From Deroplatys truncata (taxonomy: Eukaryota > Arthropoda > Insecta > Mantodea > Mantidae): a stretch of DNA of 64,000 bases. The DNA lies in assembly GCA_030765065.1 (NCBI GenBank), contig CM060975.1, positions 196,324,507-196,388,506 of the forward strand, written 5' to 3'. The translations under genes and the position numbers were made by a program. Shown here one piece after another: positions 1 through 12,083 of the stretch; the stretch's first letter is position 1, and the number at the start of each line of letters is the position of its first letter. The notes below the pieces were generated by a model. The model was not told the DNA's origin and did no database searches. It worked only from the letters and a program-made list of their open reading frames with translations.

Positions 1-35
1 TTTCGTGAATATCATCATTTGAATCCTTGAAACAT

Positions 36-333
36 TCATTCATTATCTGTTTGCCCTCCTCTTGTGTAGGACTTACACCCCCCATGACTTACAAGCGGAT
101 GCCAGAGGCCCGTCGAGGAGCAGACACTCATGGATCAGACAAAGCATCCAGGATGGGTGTAGATGAAACGAAATGTTGATGAAATGAAAGGTGATGATGG
201 AGCAGTTGGAATGAATGGGAAACGGGAGAACCCGGAGAAAACCCGCCCAGACGCAACTTCGTCCACCACAAATCCCATATGCAGGTCCCTGGGAGGGATA
301 CGAGCGGTCTAACCACTCGGCCACGGCGCCGCC
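36..333 (-). mobile_element. tRNA-derived SINE (family C), complete with target duplication
   Basis: Read on the minus strand, the element starts with a tRNA-like head containing GTGGCCGAGTGGTTAGAC, which resembles the A-box region of tRNA-Leu/Ser. It then runs through a body shared with the copy at 18844-19148. A 12-bp direct repeat, TCCTTGAAACAT, flanks it at 24-35 and 334-345, as expected for a LINE-mobilised SINE. The open frames across it are not genes. Family assignment is by internal comparison only. Confidence 0.8.
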
Positions 334-380
334 TCCTTGAAACATGGCAGACTTAAATATGAAGGTTGACATTCATCTGA

Positions 381-2041
381 CTTTACTAGGTAAAGTAGGG
401 GAAGAGTTGCATTCCACCCAAAAATTTGATACCTATATTTCACCGGAAATAAATGTTTGAGGCCCCCTGATTAAAAAAAAACTTTTAAATAAAGGTCGTG
501 TGTGTGTATGTCTGCGTTCCTGTGAAAAGCATAACTCAAAAACGAAAAGACGGATAAATAACAAACTTAATATTTAGGTTCAGTATCTTTCAAGGATACG
601 ACACGAAGATTTTCAAGGAAATCTTCCCGCCTCAATCTAACCTTTACATGGAACATTTTTCATAAATTTTGATTTTCTCAAAAAATGGATCGAACGATTT
701 TGATAAAAATATCATATATTTAATATATTTTCATGGCAAATGAATTTTCTGGGACTGTCCCCAAAGGTTCTCTTCATTCTGAATGGTTTTTGCATAACTG
801 GTAAACCGTAAGAGAGAAAATTTGACTACACAAGAAATATAGATCTCGTTAAAACACACAATTTATGACATAACATTTTTTTTGTGTGGAGTGAACCATT
901 TCCAAGATATTCCTTGTTATTTGTTTGAATTTTTCAATACTTATACTTTCTCAAATGGGAATTCACTATTCATTTTTACTTTGTCTACTGCGTATAGTAA
1001 GTAGGGGAAGTATTGTATTCCACCCAAAAATTCATACCCAGATTTCACCGGAAATACATGTTTTGCGGCCCCCTGAATCCAAAAAAAAAAGCATTTTTGG
1101 AAACATGTCCGTCTGTGTGTCTGTCTGTGAACAGCATAACACTGGAACGAATAGTCGGATAAACACCAAACTTGGTATTTAGGTTCAGTATCTTCCAGAG
1201 ATGCGACACGAAGGTTAATCTCCCCACCCCAGATTACCCTTTACATGGAACATTTTTCGAAAATTTTAATTTTCTCAAAAATGGCTCTATTGATTAAAAT
1301 ATCATATATGTAAGATACTTGCATGACAAATAAAATGTATATCTCGAATTTTTTTGGAATGTCTCCAAAAGTATTCTTCATTGTGAACGACTTTTGCATA
1401 ACTGGTAAACCATAACAGATAGACAAACTTTTACTACACAAACAATGTAGATCACGTTAAAATACACAATTTATGTCATATACATTTTTGTTGTTGAATG
1501 AACAATTCCTTGTTATTCCCTTAAACTTTCCAATACTTCATACTTTTTCTCAAATGGAAATTCGATATTCATTTTTTTTGGTCCTGGTAATGCAAAGAGA
1601 ATGGAATACTCCATATAGAAATCAGCTCTTAAAATATTTGACTATCGCTTAAAGCCTACCAATTCCCCTTGCATCTACAGGAAAATTAGCAATAAGATTA
1701 ACATCTCGATATCTCGATTAACATGAAGCATATGGAGAATAAGCGTTTGTAAAAATAGTTTGTACAAGAGTAGAGAAAGTCATGTGAGTGTAACACATCA
1801 GAATCTTTTTTTATGTTCTGGACATGCAAAGAGAATGAAGTGCTCCAAATAGCAACCAGTTCTTAAAGGATTCGACAATCGCTTAAAGCCTTCGATATTC
1901 CCTTGCACCTATAAGCACATTAGCAATACGATGGTTTCTGCAAATGTTTATCTCGATTAATAAGAAGTAGGTGGAGAATAAGAGTTTGTAAAAATAGTAT
2001 GTGCAAGAATAGAGAAAGTCATGTGAGTGCAACACATAAGA
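381..2041 (+). repeat. Family H interspersed element, copy 1 (split by copy 2)
   Basis: This is a degenerate copy of the most abundant repeat in the window. Its left part is 381-about 975 and its right part 1805-2041. Between them lies a second complete copy (978-1804) inserted in a T-run: the text before it ends ATTCATTTTT and the text after it resumes TTTTTTTATGTTCTGG, matching the uninterrupted family sequence. The right part ends with AGAGAAAGTCATGTGAGTG, the family 3' end. No coding capacity is visible. Confidence 0.75.
978..1804 (+). repeat. Family H interspersed element, copy 2 (near full length)
   Basis: It starts with ACTTTGTCTACTGCGTATAG and ends TAGAGAAAGTCATGTGAGTG followed by TAACACATCAGA. 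It has the family's features: a subterminal inverted ACTTTCTCTAC/GTAGAGAAAGT pair, a GT-rich tract near 1110-1130 and a 3' hairpin (ATGTG/CACAT). It is nested in copy 1, so it is the younger of the two. Frames such as 925-1182 and 1045-1227 lie on this repeat and are not genes. Confidence 0.8.
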
Positions 2042-2939
2042 CTTTTTAACTTATTCTTTACACAAATACGTATATGCGGGTCTTTGCTTTTTTGGGGTTC
2101 ATGGAACCTGAAAAACTGTTTGTGACATTTTGGTACCGAATGTTTTGGCAGATTACAATGCTTCCTCTACCTTAGACTGGTAAGCAATAAAAAAAGCGGC
2201 TTATTCCACAGTACATTTGGAACTTAAGTATACCTACCGTTTAACAGTTTTCTTTTATTTTGCGTATTTAAAATTAATACAATTTTTCATCGCTTTATGC
2301 CTGTCTTTTGAACATCCCTGTCATTGTTTCACTGTTATCTTTGCTTTCTCTTTTTCTGTGGAATAATTTTACAGTAATTAATACCCAAATTATGTGTTTT
2401 CGAAGGAGAAACAAACCTAAGTGAGGATGTATGCCTAAAGATCGCTCACGCATTTCGTGATGTATCAGTTAAGCATTTTTACCGGATCTTTCGTTTCGCA
2501 ACCTGCTACATCCTGTAGTAGATTTTCCGTTTTCCTTTTACAAATTCGGAAGTGTTTCTACACGTCTATCCATGGGGCATTAGAGAAACAGCGACACGCT
2601 AAACCAGGTATGGGCATTCCTGACCTTCGTGTCACCGCGTGTTAAGCGAGCTCCACCCCTTTCCTTCTCGTTTGTTTTTTGCAACACACAAGCAGCCCTC
2701 TAATCAAGTGAAGGAACATTGCAATTACAAGATGTATTCCACAAGAATTGGTAGGACATTTAGGGAAAAATGGTCTCTTTATATTTTGTAACATGCAAAG
2801 AAGCTGCAATGTACAGTGTGTATGTGTGCGCGCGTGCGTGTGTGTGTATATAGTCAAAAAACTACGAACCGGCTGCGCGGTGTTCTTCCTGTCCGCGTCC
2901 TCGGCGCTCGTTGCCGTCTGCCCTATAGTAGAAAGGCAC
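2042..2939. other. Unassigned AT-rich interval
   Basis: No recognisable gene or repeat. It contains a GT/CG-rich low-complexity tract near 2818-2850. The small frames at 2457-2645 and 2748-2945 have no motif I recognise. Confidence 0.5.
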
Positions 2940-3220
2940 GGATGAAACCGTACAACATTTTTAAAACTACTTTTAAAGTCTTTACTTAGTACCAACTTTA
3001 TGTTGATACTGGCTACTGTCGTTCTCCATACATTTTGGCGCCTCTTTAGGAAACTATCCATCACTCGCCGTAGTTCACGTTGAGAAATGCTGGCAATTTC
3101 CTGGCGAATATTTTGTTTTAATTCTTCCAGGGTGAGTGGGTTTGGCTTGTATACTTTATGTTTTAAGTTACCCCAGAGATAGAAATCGCAGGGGTTTAGG
3201 TCGGGGGACCGAGCGACCAC
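2940..3220 (-). pseudogene. IS630/Tc1-mariner-type transposase, C-terminal fragment
   Basis: The minus strand reads RSPDLNPCDFYLWGNLK followed by a helical C-terminal tail with RVMDSFLKRRQNVW. The motif SPDLNPCDFYLWG is the block around the third catalytic acidic residue of insect IS630/Tc1-mariner transposases, a DDE/D recombinase family that cuts and pastes DNA. Only the last quarter of a usual 340-residue protein is present. Sequence upstream of the RSPDL block (above 3220) does not continue it. It is a dead fragment. Confidence 0.75.
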
Positions 3221-3324
3221 AAATCTCGACTAATAATTCTGTCCTCAAACACACTTTCACATACAAGACATCTACTTCCATCGCTGTCGGGGACCCCGGA
3301 AGAGCAACTTACCCAAAAGTAATA

Positions 3325-3362
3325 CTATTATTAATGTTATTATTATTATTATTATTATTTAT
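3325..3362. repeat. (TTA)n microsatellite
   Basis: A run of TTA/ATT trinucleotides with one imperfection, in an otherwise unassigned AT-rich stretch. Confidence 0.85.
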
Positions 3363-3435
3363 ATGTATATTGAAGTCACAACGTAATGCTATTGAATGCT
3401 GACATAAAAGCTAAAAGTTTGTCCATATAATTAAT

Positions 3436-4109
3436 GCATTCACATACTTTCTCTACCTCTATCGTTTACTAGTAGGTATAGGTAGATACAAACTATTCTT
3501 AAGTAATGAACAACTGGAACCATTAATATCTCAAAAATGGCTTGTGCCACAAAGGTTATTTGAAACAAATAGTTTTTTTTGTTTTTGTAATCTTTTTATT
3601 ATAAATTTGTTTTAAAGAAATCTACTTTTTTGTGTTGTACGTTTTATCTACCATTTAGCGTTTACAAGTTATACACGATTATACAAAACTCCTTCCGAAT
3701 GAAGATGACTTCATAGCCTATTTCCAGAAAATTAAGATATACATTTTATTTTTCATGTAAATATCTTCAACATATAGTATTTTAATCAAAATCAATTCTC
3801 ATTTGTTAGAAAATAACCATTTTCGAAACATGTTCATGTAAAGGGTAGCTTGAGGTGGGAGGATTTTGTTGAAAATCTTCGTGTTGCATCTTTGAAACAC
3901 ACTGAAGTTAAATAACAAATCTAGTATTTATCCGACTTTTCGTTTTTTCAGTTGTGCTGCTCACACACACACACACGGATCGTTTTCTAAAAATGCTGTT
4001 TTGGGGGTTTCGGGGGCCTCAAAACACATATTTCCTGCGAAATCTACACATCGAATTTTTGGGTGGAATAGAATACTTCCCCTACTTACTATACGCAGTA
4101 GAGAAAGTA
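3436..4109 (-). repeat. Family H interspersed element, copy 3
   Basis: Reverse-oriented copy. It begins CACATACTTTCTCTACC and ends at GCAGTAGAGAAAGTA. A (CA)n tract lies at the family's usual place (about 3963-3976). It is shorter than other copies, with internal losses. The frames at 3961-4167 and 4001-4210 sit on it. Confidence 0.75.
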
Positions 4110-5215
4110 AAAACTTATTGATATGGTCACTAAGTGTTAAGACCACTGACTTAAAATTTAGTAACAATACTTTTCTGTATAAAATGTATCTACTTTATAA
4201 TCGAATATAATATATTAAGTTTTACATATATGGCCACACCACCGTGTATATGTAATTTCGTGAAAAATATATTAGCACATACATAACCATCAATGTTCAT
4301 TAAAATTATTACACCAATGGTCATGTAAAACAGAACATGGAAATGTTTACTACTCAGAACATTCAAAGATCATCTATTTTACTTAATAGTGATTGAATGT
4401 TCAGTACAAGCACACATACTTTAAGCAATCGTGACAGCTTTACTAATGTTGAATTCCTGGCTAACAAGGGGGCGGATCCAACTTAATACTGTCAGTTTTG
4501 TGTAATACAACTTTTTAAATAATGTTCCCACTGATAGGAATTCAGGGCTTAGAACGGTTTCGACATATTGACATCAACTCCTGTTTAGAACGACTTACAT
4601 GTATTATATTTAGTCTACAGTTAATCACACTGAAAACTGGAGTCTTTCAGGTAGTCAACCATATTGAATTTTGATACTTGTGAAAAACGTGATACAATGT
4701 ACGATAAGTTATCAGTGGTTTTTTAGTATAATAGACATTTTGTTACCTATTGTAGCAGTAGATTTAGATTTTCGTGAGATCACCTGACTCTGGCCAAGTT
4801 GAAACATCATTTGTTGCACTTGAGGTTATTTCATTACGATTCACTAACTTTTGCATTCACATTTTTCACTGGAAGTATTAGCCTGTAGAGATTCACGCTT
4901 GTCACCGGAGACTTGTGTGGAGGTCTATGACTGCTAACAGCAGCAAGGTCAAAGTATGGCGGTTGCTTACAGACTACGTTTGTCAAAAGTAGGTCACAGT
5001 TTAACAGATCAATAATTAATTATTGATCTTTCACTCATTTCTCTAATTGGTAAACTAGTTTTGACATTCGTGTTGAAGTAGAAGAAACATTACTGCTTAT
5101 ATCAGATGTACCAGAGGACGCCTTGTTTGGTATCGATGTATTAACAGACACTTCCCAGACTATGTTGAAATAAGCCATCGAAATACTACAAAATTATACT
5201 GAGCTCTGAATGAAG
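4110..5215. other. Unassigned AT-rich interval
   Basis: About 1.1 kb with no credible coding frame, RNA gene or repeat that I can name on either strand. Confidence 0.45.
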
Positions 5216-6160
5216 TGGAATTTATAGGCTATTCCCAGAAAACTCAAGATACACATTTTATTTTCCCTGTAAATATCTTAAATATAGAATGATTTTTTAA
5301 TCAAAATCTTTAGAGTTGTTTTCGAGCAAATGAAAGATAACGAAACGTTTTCCAACTAAAGGGTAGTTTACCGAGCGGAATGGCTCAGGCCGGAAGGTCG
5401 TGGGTTTGATTTCCGTGGCTGACCTTCATGGCCCATGGTTTTTTTCGGGGTTTTCCCGGGTTTCCAGGTGAATGCTGGGAAGGATTCCCACATCCCCCGA
5501 ATTTTCTGTTCTTCCATTTCATTTTCCTTCTCATTTCACTTCATTTTTCATCCGTTGGTCTCTTTCAGGGTCGGAAGTGTCGGCGATGCTGTTTCGGTGC
5601 AGCGTGACAGGGGAAAACGATGTTCTTTGTGACTCTCTCCGTCCCTCGGCTTTCGGCTGGCTGCCGGGGTATCAGAACCCCTTTGAGAACATTGGACCCC
5701 CTTTGTATTGAAGGGATCCCCCGTCTGCCGGGGAGTCTCTACCTGGAAACTTAAGGACCCTGCTATCCCTGTGCCGTCTCTTCTGGTTCCAGCCGCCCGG
5801 TGTCCCCTCTCGCCTCGTCATTCCTCCCGGGGGTCACCCCCTTGTAAGCGAGTCCCCTCCGTAGCCAATCCAATCCAAAGAGTAGTTTGTGGAGGGGGAT
5901 TTTCTTTAAAATCCTCGTGCCGTATCTTTGTAAGATAATGATCTTAAATACTGAATTTGATGTTTATCCGACTTTTCGTTTTTAATTTATGCTGCTGTTC
6001 ACACGCGCGCGCGCACACACACACACACACATACAAGGGCCTTCTTCTAAATACGTTTATTTATTCAGAGGGCCTCGAAACATGCGCTTCCGGTGAAATC
6101 TCGGTATCGAATTTTCGGATAGTATGCAATATTTTATCTACTTACTATTAGGTAGAGAAA
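5216..6160 (-). repeat. Family H interspersed element, copy 4 (5'-truncated, split by a SINE)
   Basis: Reverse-oriented partial copy in two parts, about 5216-5369 and 5877-6160. The sequence AAAG(G/A)GTAGTTT stands at both sides of the SINE between them. The right part carries a (CA)n tract at about 6003-6031 and ends with GGTAGAGAAAAC, a decayed version of the family terminus. Confidence 0.7.
5370..5876 (+). mobile_element. tRNA-derived SINE (family A), with target duplication
   Basis: The head CCGAGCGGAATGGCTCAGG resembles a tRNA A box, and GTGGGTTTGATTTCC a weakened B box. The 500-bp body ends in CCAATCCAATCC. Close relatives lie at 12084-12660, 31187-31730 and 32470-33053. A 12-bp near-perfect direct repeat (AAAGGGTAGTTT at 5358-5369, AAAGAGTAGTTT at 5877-5888) marks insertion into family H copy 4. 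The A and B boxes would act as an internal Pol III promoter. Overlapping frames at 5435-5938 are non-coding. Confidence 0.8.
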
Positions 6161-6624
6161 ACTATTAAAAATTGAATAATAAGAGTAAGAATAATAACTG
6201 AATTTCTTCTAAAACATTATGTTTTAAACATCGGCCTGCGTTACTCTTACCTGAATACTTTATTAATAATTATATAATACTTTGGTTAAGATTCAAAATA
6301 GTTATTAATATAAATATAGTTAGATGATCCTTTAACAATTTATTGGCCCAAACTCAAAACAACTTGGTCACCCCTGATCTAAAGGAACTTCACTACTTAT
6401 AAAAATAGAATTAATTAAGTTAGTTTAGTTTTATAATTATGTAAGAAAAGTGAAACTGTATCAGGCTGTATCAGTAGGCTTTACGGAATCGAAGAATCGT
6501 TTAAACAAGCAAACCGATTATTTATTTCGAGTTTATATAAAACATTTCACAAGCATGTATTGTGCAATAATTCATATACTCTTGTATGTTTTGAAAATAT
6601 AACATACTAGCTTTCGCCTGCATG

Positions 6625-7933
6625 TAGGAGGGCTGTCCCAGAAGTACCCGGCCTAACAAAGAAAACACACAAATGTTGGGATAAAACATCTTTAATTCTC
6701 TACATAGTCTCCTTTGAGCTCGATACACTTTTCCCAGGGATGTTCAATAGCTTCGATATCCTGTTTATAGTGAGAACCGTCCAGTTCTGCAAAATAACCA
6801 TCAACTGCAAACTCCACCTCTTCATTGTTGGCAAATATTTTACCACCAAGCCATTTCTACAACTTTGGAAACAGAAAATAATCAGAGGGGGCTAAGTCTG
6901 GCAAATAGGGTGCATGAGGAAGCAATTCGAACTTTAACTCATTGATTTTGGCCATGGCGATTATGGATGTATGAAGTGGTGCATTGTGATGATGAAACAG
7001 AACTTTCTTTTTTGCTAAATGCGGCCGTTTTTGCTTGATTTCATCATTCAAACGCTGCAATAAGTTTGCATAATACTCGCCATTGATTGATTTTCCTTCA
7101 CGAAGATAATCAATAAAAATTATCCCACGCGCATCCCAAAAAGCTGACGTCATAAACTTGCCTGCAGTTGGAACTGTATTCGCCTTCTTTGTAGCCTATT
7201 CTCTCCTTTCAATACACTGCTTTGACTGTTCCTTCGTCTCAGGTGTGAAGTGATGGACCCATGTTTCATCCATAGTTATGAATCGACGCAAAACTCGGCT
7301 TTATTACAGCAAAACATCGCCAAACACTGAACCGAAACATCCTCACGACGTTGCTTTTGTTCCTTGTGAGAATTTCGCGGCACCCATCTTGCGCACAGCT
7401 TTCTCATGTCTAAATTTACAGTTAGTATGCGATGTACAGCACTTTTTGAAATGCCTACCATATCTGTTAGCTCGCGCACTTTCAGTCGACGGTCATTTGT
7501 GGATGTGTGGTACCATTTTGTGGATTTTATTCACAATTTCTGGCGTGGTCAGCTCATTTGGTCGACCACTGTGATGTTCGTCATGGCAGCTCGTACGGCC
7601 TCGCTTAAACTCTGCCATAAAATATGTTACTGTTGTAAACGAAGGAGCAGACTCCCACAGAGTAGAATCTAGCTCAGCTTTAATATTAGTTGTACTAAGA
7701 CCTTTCAAATGAAAGTATTGTATCACATAAAGATTGCCAGTTTTATCCATGTTTACAAATTCGCTGAGAGAGTTCACTATTATGACTGCCTATCAATTAC
7801 TACAAATTATCATCGTCAAACTTCAAACTTAAGCTGTATAAGGGTGGTACTTTCTACCATAGTCATTTGTTTGAAACAAAAACCGCTGTATATACTATAT
7901 CAGGTCGGGTACTTCTGGGACTACCCTTGTGTA
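6625..7933 (-). mobile_element. Mariner-type transposon, full length but defective
   Basis: Inverted ends match: GTCCCAGAAGTACCCGGCC after TA at 6625-6626 on the left, and the reverse complement GTCCCAGAAGTACCCGACC just inside TA at 7932-7933 on the right. TA target duplication and the 1.3-kb length are usual for mariner elements. It carries one transposase gene on the minus strand, which is frameshifted. Confidence 0.88.
6692..7750 (-). pseudogene. Mariner transposase (DD34D type), frameshifted
   Basis: The likely start is ATG at 7750 (MDKTGNLYVIQYF) and the stop is TAA at 6692-6694 after GDYVEN. That is 1059 nt, close to a usual mariner transposase. In order one sees the N-terminal helix-turn-helix region with GRTSCHDEHHSGRP, then in another frame MVGISKSAVHRILT and CARWVPR, then MDETWVHHFTPET with the first catalytic Asp. 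The second block reads HHHNAPLHTS, where the family has a catalytic Asp in HHDNA, so that residue is replaced by His. The third block, SPDYFLFP-like LAPSDYFLFP, keeps its Asp. At least two frame changes break it. Inactive. Confidence 0.85.
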
Positions 7934-8300
7934 TTCGTTTGCAGAGCAGGACCTTTCAAGGGCTAGAATCCTAACTTCAACGTAATTTAATTTTCGAGTC
8001 AGTTGCGATTTGGCTTTACTTTTTGGAATAATATATTGCCGTGCCGTACCCACTGCCTGCAACTATTAAGCAGCGTCATCAATGCTTGCTTTCATTTGTG
8101 CCAAGGCTGATGTTGAAAATGCCACACAGTAATCGTCATTTTAGCTTTATCCCTTGTAATGTTTATCTTATTTTTCCTAAGTAAAATGGATAGGCCACTC
8201 TTTTTACGTTAATTACATATTATTCCTTCTATACCCTTAATCAGTTTTATTACTTAAGTCAACTCTAGAAAAACTCATGTAAGAAAACTCTAATATTATA
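7934..8300. other. Unassigned interval
   Basis: AT-rich sequence between the mariner and family H copy 5. Nothing recognisable. Confidence 0.45.
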
Positions 8301-8984
8301 TTCATATGACTTTCTTTACCCTTTATAGTTTATTAGTGGGTGTATATATATTATTCTTACAAAAGTTTATATTCCTATCTACTTCATTTTAATCTAGATA
8401 AACGTTTTCGGAAACAGCTGCAACACATTTCGTTATAGACACAAAGAAAACAGCGGTAGTCAAATGTTTTAGAACTGGACGCTCTACGCTGGCCTTAAAA
8501 TTCCATAGTTTCCATATAATCACGAGAAGCAACTGAACGTCGACAGAACTTTAAAAGAATGACAAAGAATTGAACAATTCAAACCATTAATAACGGATAT
8601 CTCAGAAATGGCTGATGCCACCAAAAAGATTATTTGAAATAAACAGGGTGTTTTTAAGTTTTTTTGGGGGGGGGTTGTTTTTCGTTTTCATCTATTGCTT
8701 ATCCTTGACCAGTTATGCAAGTTTACACAAGATCATTTATGAATGAAGAGGACTTCATAGGCTGTTCCCAGAAAATTCAAGATTTACAGATTATTTGTCA
8801 TGTAAATGTTTTAATATATGGTATTAATCAAAATCGTTAGTGCCATTTTTTAGAAAATCGAAAATTTCAAAAATGTTCCATGTAAAGGGTAGTTTTGAGT
8901 GGGGGATTTTCTTTAATATCTTCGCGTCGCATCTTTGAAAGGTACTGAACTTAAATACCAATCTTAATATTTATCCGAGTGTGT

Positions 8985-9017
<33 letters not shown>

Positions 9018-9146
9018 CTTTTACTAAAAAGTGCTTTTTTTGGATTCAGAGGCCTCAAAACATGTATTTTTGTGAAATCTTGGTATTGAATTTTTGGAGG
9101 AATGCAATACCTGCTCTACTACAATGTACGTGTTAGGGAAAACAGT
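8301..9146 (-). repeat. Family H interspersed element, copy 5
   Basis: Reverse-oriented. It starts TCATATGACTTTCTTTACC and ends near GTTAGGGAAAACAGTA. It contains a long (CA)n tract at about 8985-9013, at the position where other copies have theirs. Both ends are somewhat decayed. Confidence 0.75.
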
Positions 9147-9699
9147 AACATATTTAAAATGTAAAATATATTGTGCCAAAAAATTCAAGAGCAAATTATT
9201 TATAAGTCTGTCAACCCCAAAAATCTAGATTGCCACTTTTTTGGCAATTTTCGCTATTTAGTCTCTCCTTAATTTAGATGGCATCATGGACCACTAATAG
9301 GAAAGGAAGGAAGGAAGTCCTAAAGATAATTAGGTCTGTATACATGCTTTCTGTGTGTTGTTAATGGTCATGTATGTGCATAACGGTCAAGGTTCAACGT
9401 TGCTTATTTTGTACAGTTTTATTATCATATTAACAACCATAATAAAGACTTAAGGAGATGTTTAACGGTTATTAATGCAAAGCGTAGCCAGTACATCAAA
9501 AGGAAACAGCTCTGGGAGAAAGTGTGAAGAAATAGTAACTTGCAAGGACATCTCGCGGAACGGATCTACAATCTCCTTCAAATTGAGGCTGTTCTCATAA
9601 AACTTACACGGTTCTGCAGCTGAGTGAAACTCTGGCAAAGCTATTTGCATTACAGATTAAGTACAGCCAAATCTTCTGATACTACTGAAGACAAATCTG
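9147..9699. other. Unassigned interval
   Basis: No recognisable gene. A 62-codon minus-strand frame at 9462-9650 has no motif I recognise and is probably chance. Confidence 0.45.
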
Positions 9700-9908
9700 A
9701 TGTGTTACATTTACATGACTTTCTCTAACCTCTATCGTTTATTTTTATATAGCTTCTACAAATTATTGACAAATAATTGAAACATTCAAACCAATAATAA
9801 GGAATATGTTGAACATGGCTGGATGCCACAAAAAGTTATTTGAGATAAATTGTGCGCTTTAAAGATATATACATTCTTTGCGTAGTAGGTGTTTGTCTAT
9901 CTCTTTAC

Positions 9909-11086
9909 TACGAGGGCGACACTGAAAATGTTTTTATTGTTTTTCAAAATATTTCCCTTTAACATCAGTACATGCCACTCTTCATGAGTCACTTAGAAAC
10001 CACGTTTTTATAATGTTGCATTGCTTCATCTGATGACGAAGAAGTGATTCCTGCATTTTATCTTGAATTTTTGGAAACAGAAAGAAATCACAAGGTGCTA
10101 GGTCAGGGTGTATGGTGGAGGGTCTATGGTGCTTACCTTTAGAGCATCCAGATACTCAGTTGTTAGTTTTGCTGTATGCGAAGATGCGTTGTCGTGATAT
10201 AATGTTATTTTTCCTTTTGGACGTTTTTCACGATTTTTTTTTTAAAAATTTGCTGTAAACAGACATTTATGTATCAATTGGCAGTAACCATCTCTCTTCT
10301 AATGCTGTAGTAGCATATGACCAGCTTTAGAAAAAGATACTAGCAACCATCTTCTTATCATCACTGTGAATACGTCGGACTTTTGTAGGCTTAGGTTCTG
10401 TTCGAAAGATCCTTTGAGCCAATTGACTTTTGTTTTCAGGATCATAATAATAAATCCAAGATTCATCACCAGTAACGATAATCAAAACCAAATTTGAAGT
10501 GCCGCCTTGGAATTTTTCCAGAGTTTTTCTGCACCAATCAATGCGTTTTTGTTTTGATCGGGAACTAGTCTATGTGAAATCCATCGACACAAAGTTTTCT
10601 CACGTCTAACTGTTGATATAAAATGTTTTGGATTGATTTCACCAATGCCCAATGTCGCCTGAATAAATTCATAAGATGCCCGTCGATCTTCAAGCATTGC
10701 TGGAACAGCAGCAATATTTTAATCAGTAACAGCAGTTCTTGGGCGTCATCGCTAAGAAAAACCCTTTTGAATTCACTGTGCCAATTATAAACGGTTGCCT
10801 AATAGCGTTTCTTCGCCAAAGGCATTTCTAAACCGATCTTTACAGTTTTAGGCGTTAATATGATTTAAAATCGTAAACAATCATAGCCCGGACATGTTCT
10901 CTAGTCAAATTCATTTTTGGAGAACACAAAATCTTTAGATGATGATAGCTAACAATTTTTAGAGAAAATCGAACAATCTATACGGCAATCAACTCGTAAA
11001 ATATCAGAAAGAAACCGTCAAATATAAACATATTTAATTTGTTTTTAGAAACATGGCATTATAAACATTTTAGTGTCACACTCGTA
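9909..11086 (-). mobile_element. Mariner-type transposon, decayed
   Basis: Left end TACGAGGGCGACACTGAAAA and right end, reverse-complemented, TACGAGTGTGACACTAAAAT form matching inverted repeats bounded by TA. Length is 1178 bp. It lies inside family H copy 6, whose sequence resumes directly on the far side. Confidence 0.85.
9990..10916 (-). pseudogene. Mariner transposase, heavily mutated
   Basis: On the minus strand the N-terminus near 10916 reads MNLTREHVRAMIVYDFKS, a start typical of one large mariner lineage. An open stretch at 10482-10697 contains RRASYEFIQATLGIGEI and VRREKTLCRWISHRLVPDQNK, the linker and second helix-turn-helix region that precedes the catalytic core. The catalytic region below 10480 is fragmented by stops and frame changes. 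No functional protein is possible. Confidence 0.75.
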
Positions 11087-11180
11087 ATTTTACAAAATGC
11101 TTCCAAAATGATAGAACTTCACAGATTATTTCCATAAGATTTAAGATATAGGTTTTATTGGTTATGTAATATCTTAAATA

Positions 11181-11757
11181 TACATACAGGTGTCCCTAAA
11201 GTCGCTTGACCGAGAAATTGAAAAACGACAAACTAAAGCCAAGTAAACAACGCTTGTGCATTAACGTTTTTACTGTTATTTAAATTGTTGAAAACTTTAA
11301 CTTACTGTTGCTCAAAATGCTATTTACTTCAATACATCTTTCACAACTTTGTATTACAGTATAGTAAGGTGCTTACGTTAATCTTTGTTATTATTTAACA
11401 CTTCATGTTTTTGCTCAATGATTGCTTTCAGATGTATATTTGTAGGCCTTTGCATAAAAGCATTTTTTTTTAATTCCTCAAACTGAAAAGTCTAATGGTG
11501 TTAGATCACATGATCTTAAGGGCCAATCAGCTGCACTACGCCTTCTGACCCATTCATTAAAGATCCTGTCGATTCATTCCCTTTCCGGTCAACTGTAATG
11601 TGACAGAGTGGCATCTTGTTGCCAAATTAAGTTTGTAAAACTCTTAAACAAAGGATGAATTTGTAGCTGGGGTAAAGTTACATCTTGTAACATTTCCAGA
11701 TACAAATCACCAGTTATAGTGCCATCTAAAAGGTATACTACTCCACCAAGAAACTTT
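11181..11757 (-). pseudogene. IS630/Tc1-mariner-type transposase remnant
   Basis: On the minus strand, frames read in pieces give a block resembling LYLEMLQDVTLPQLQ, then IWQQDATLSHY (second catalytic block, QQDAT) and ADWPLRSCDLTPLDFSV (third block, CDLTPLDF). The last two correspond to the Q-Q-D and SPDLTPLDFFLWG blocks of insect IS630-type transposases. Stops interrupt it. It sits in family H copy 6 between AATATA and GTATTTTAATTAAAATC. I cannot define matching terminal repeats with confidence. Confidence 0.65.
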
Positions 11758-12083
11758 CTCGGTATAGTATTTTAATTAAAATCAAAATTATTAGAGCTAG
11801 TTCTGAGAAAGTAAAAAATAACGAAAAAGTTCCGTGCGACAGGTACTTTGGGAGTAGGAACATTTTGTTGAAAACATTTGTGTCGCATTTTTGTTGGAAT
11901 ATACTGAACTTAAATGCTAAGTTTAGCATTTATCCAACATTTTATTTTTTGAGTTATGCTGATCAGAGACAGATGACATTTTTTTAAACATACCTTTTTA
12001 TTCAGGGAGCCTCAAAGCATGTATTTCTGGTGAAATCTCGATATCTAATTTTGGGTGGAATGCAATAGTTCCTCTATGCACTA

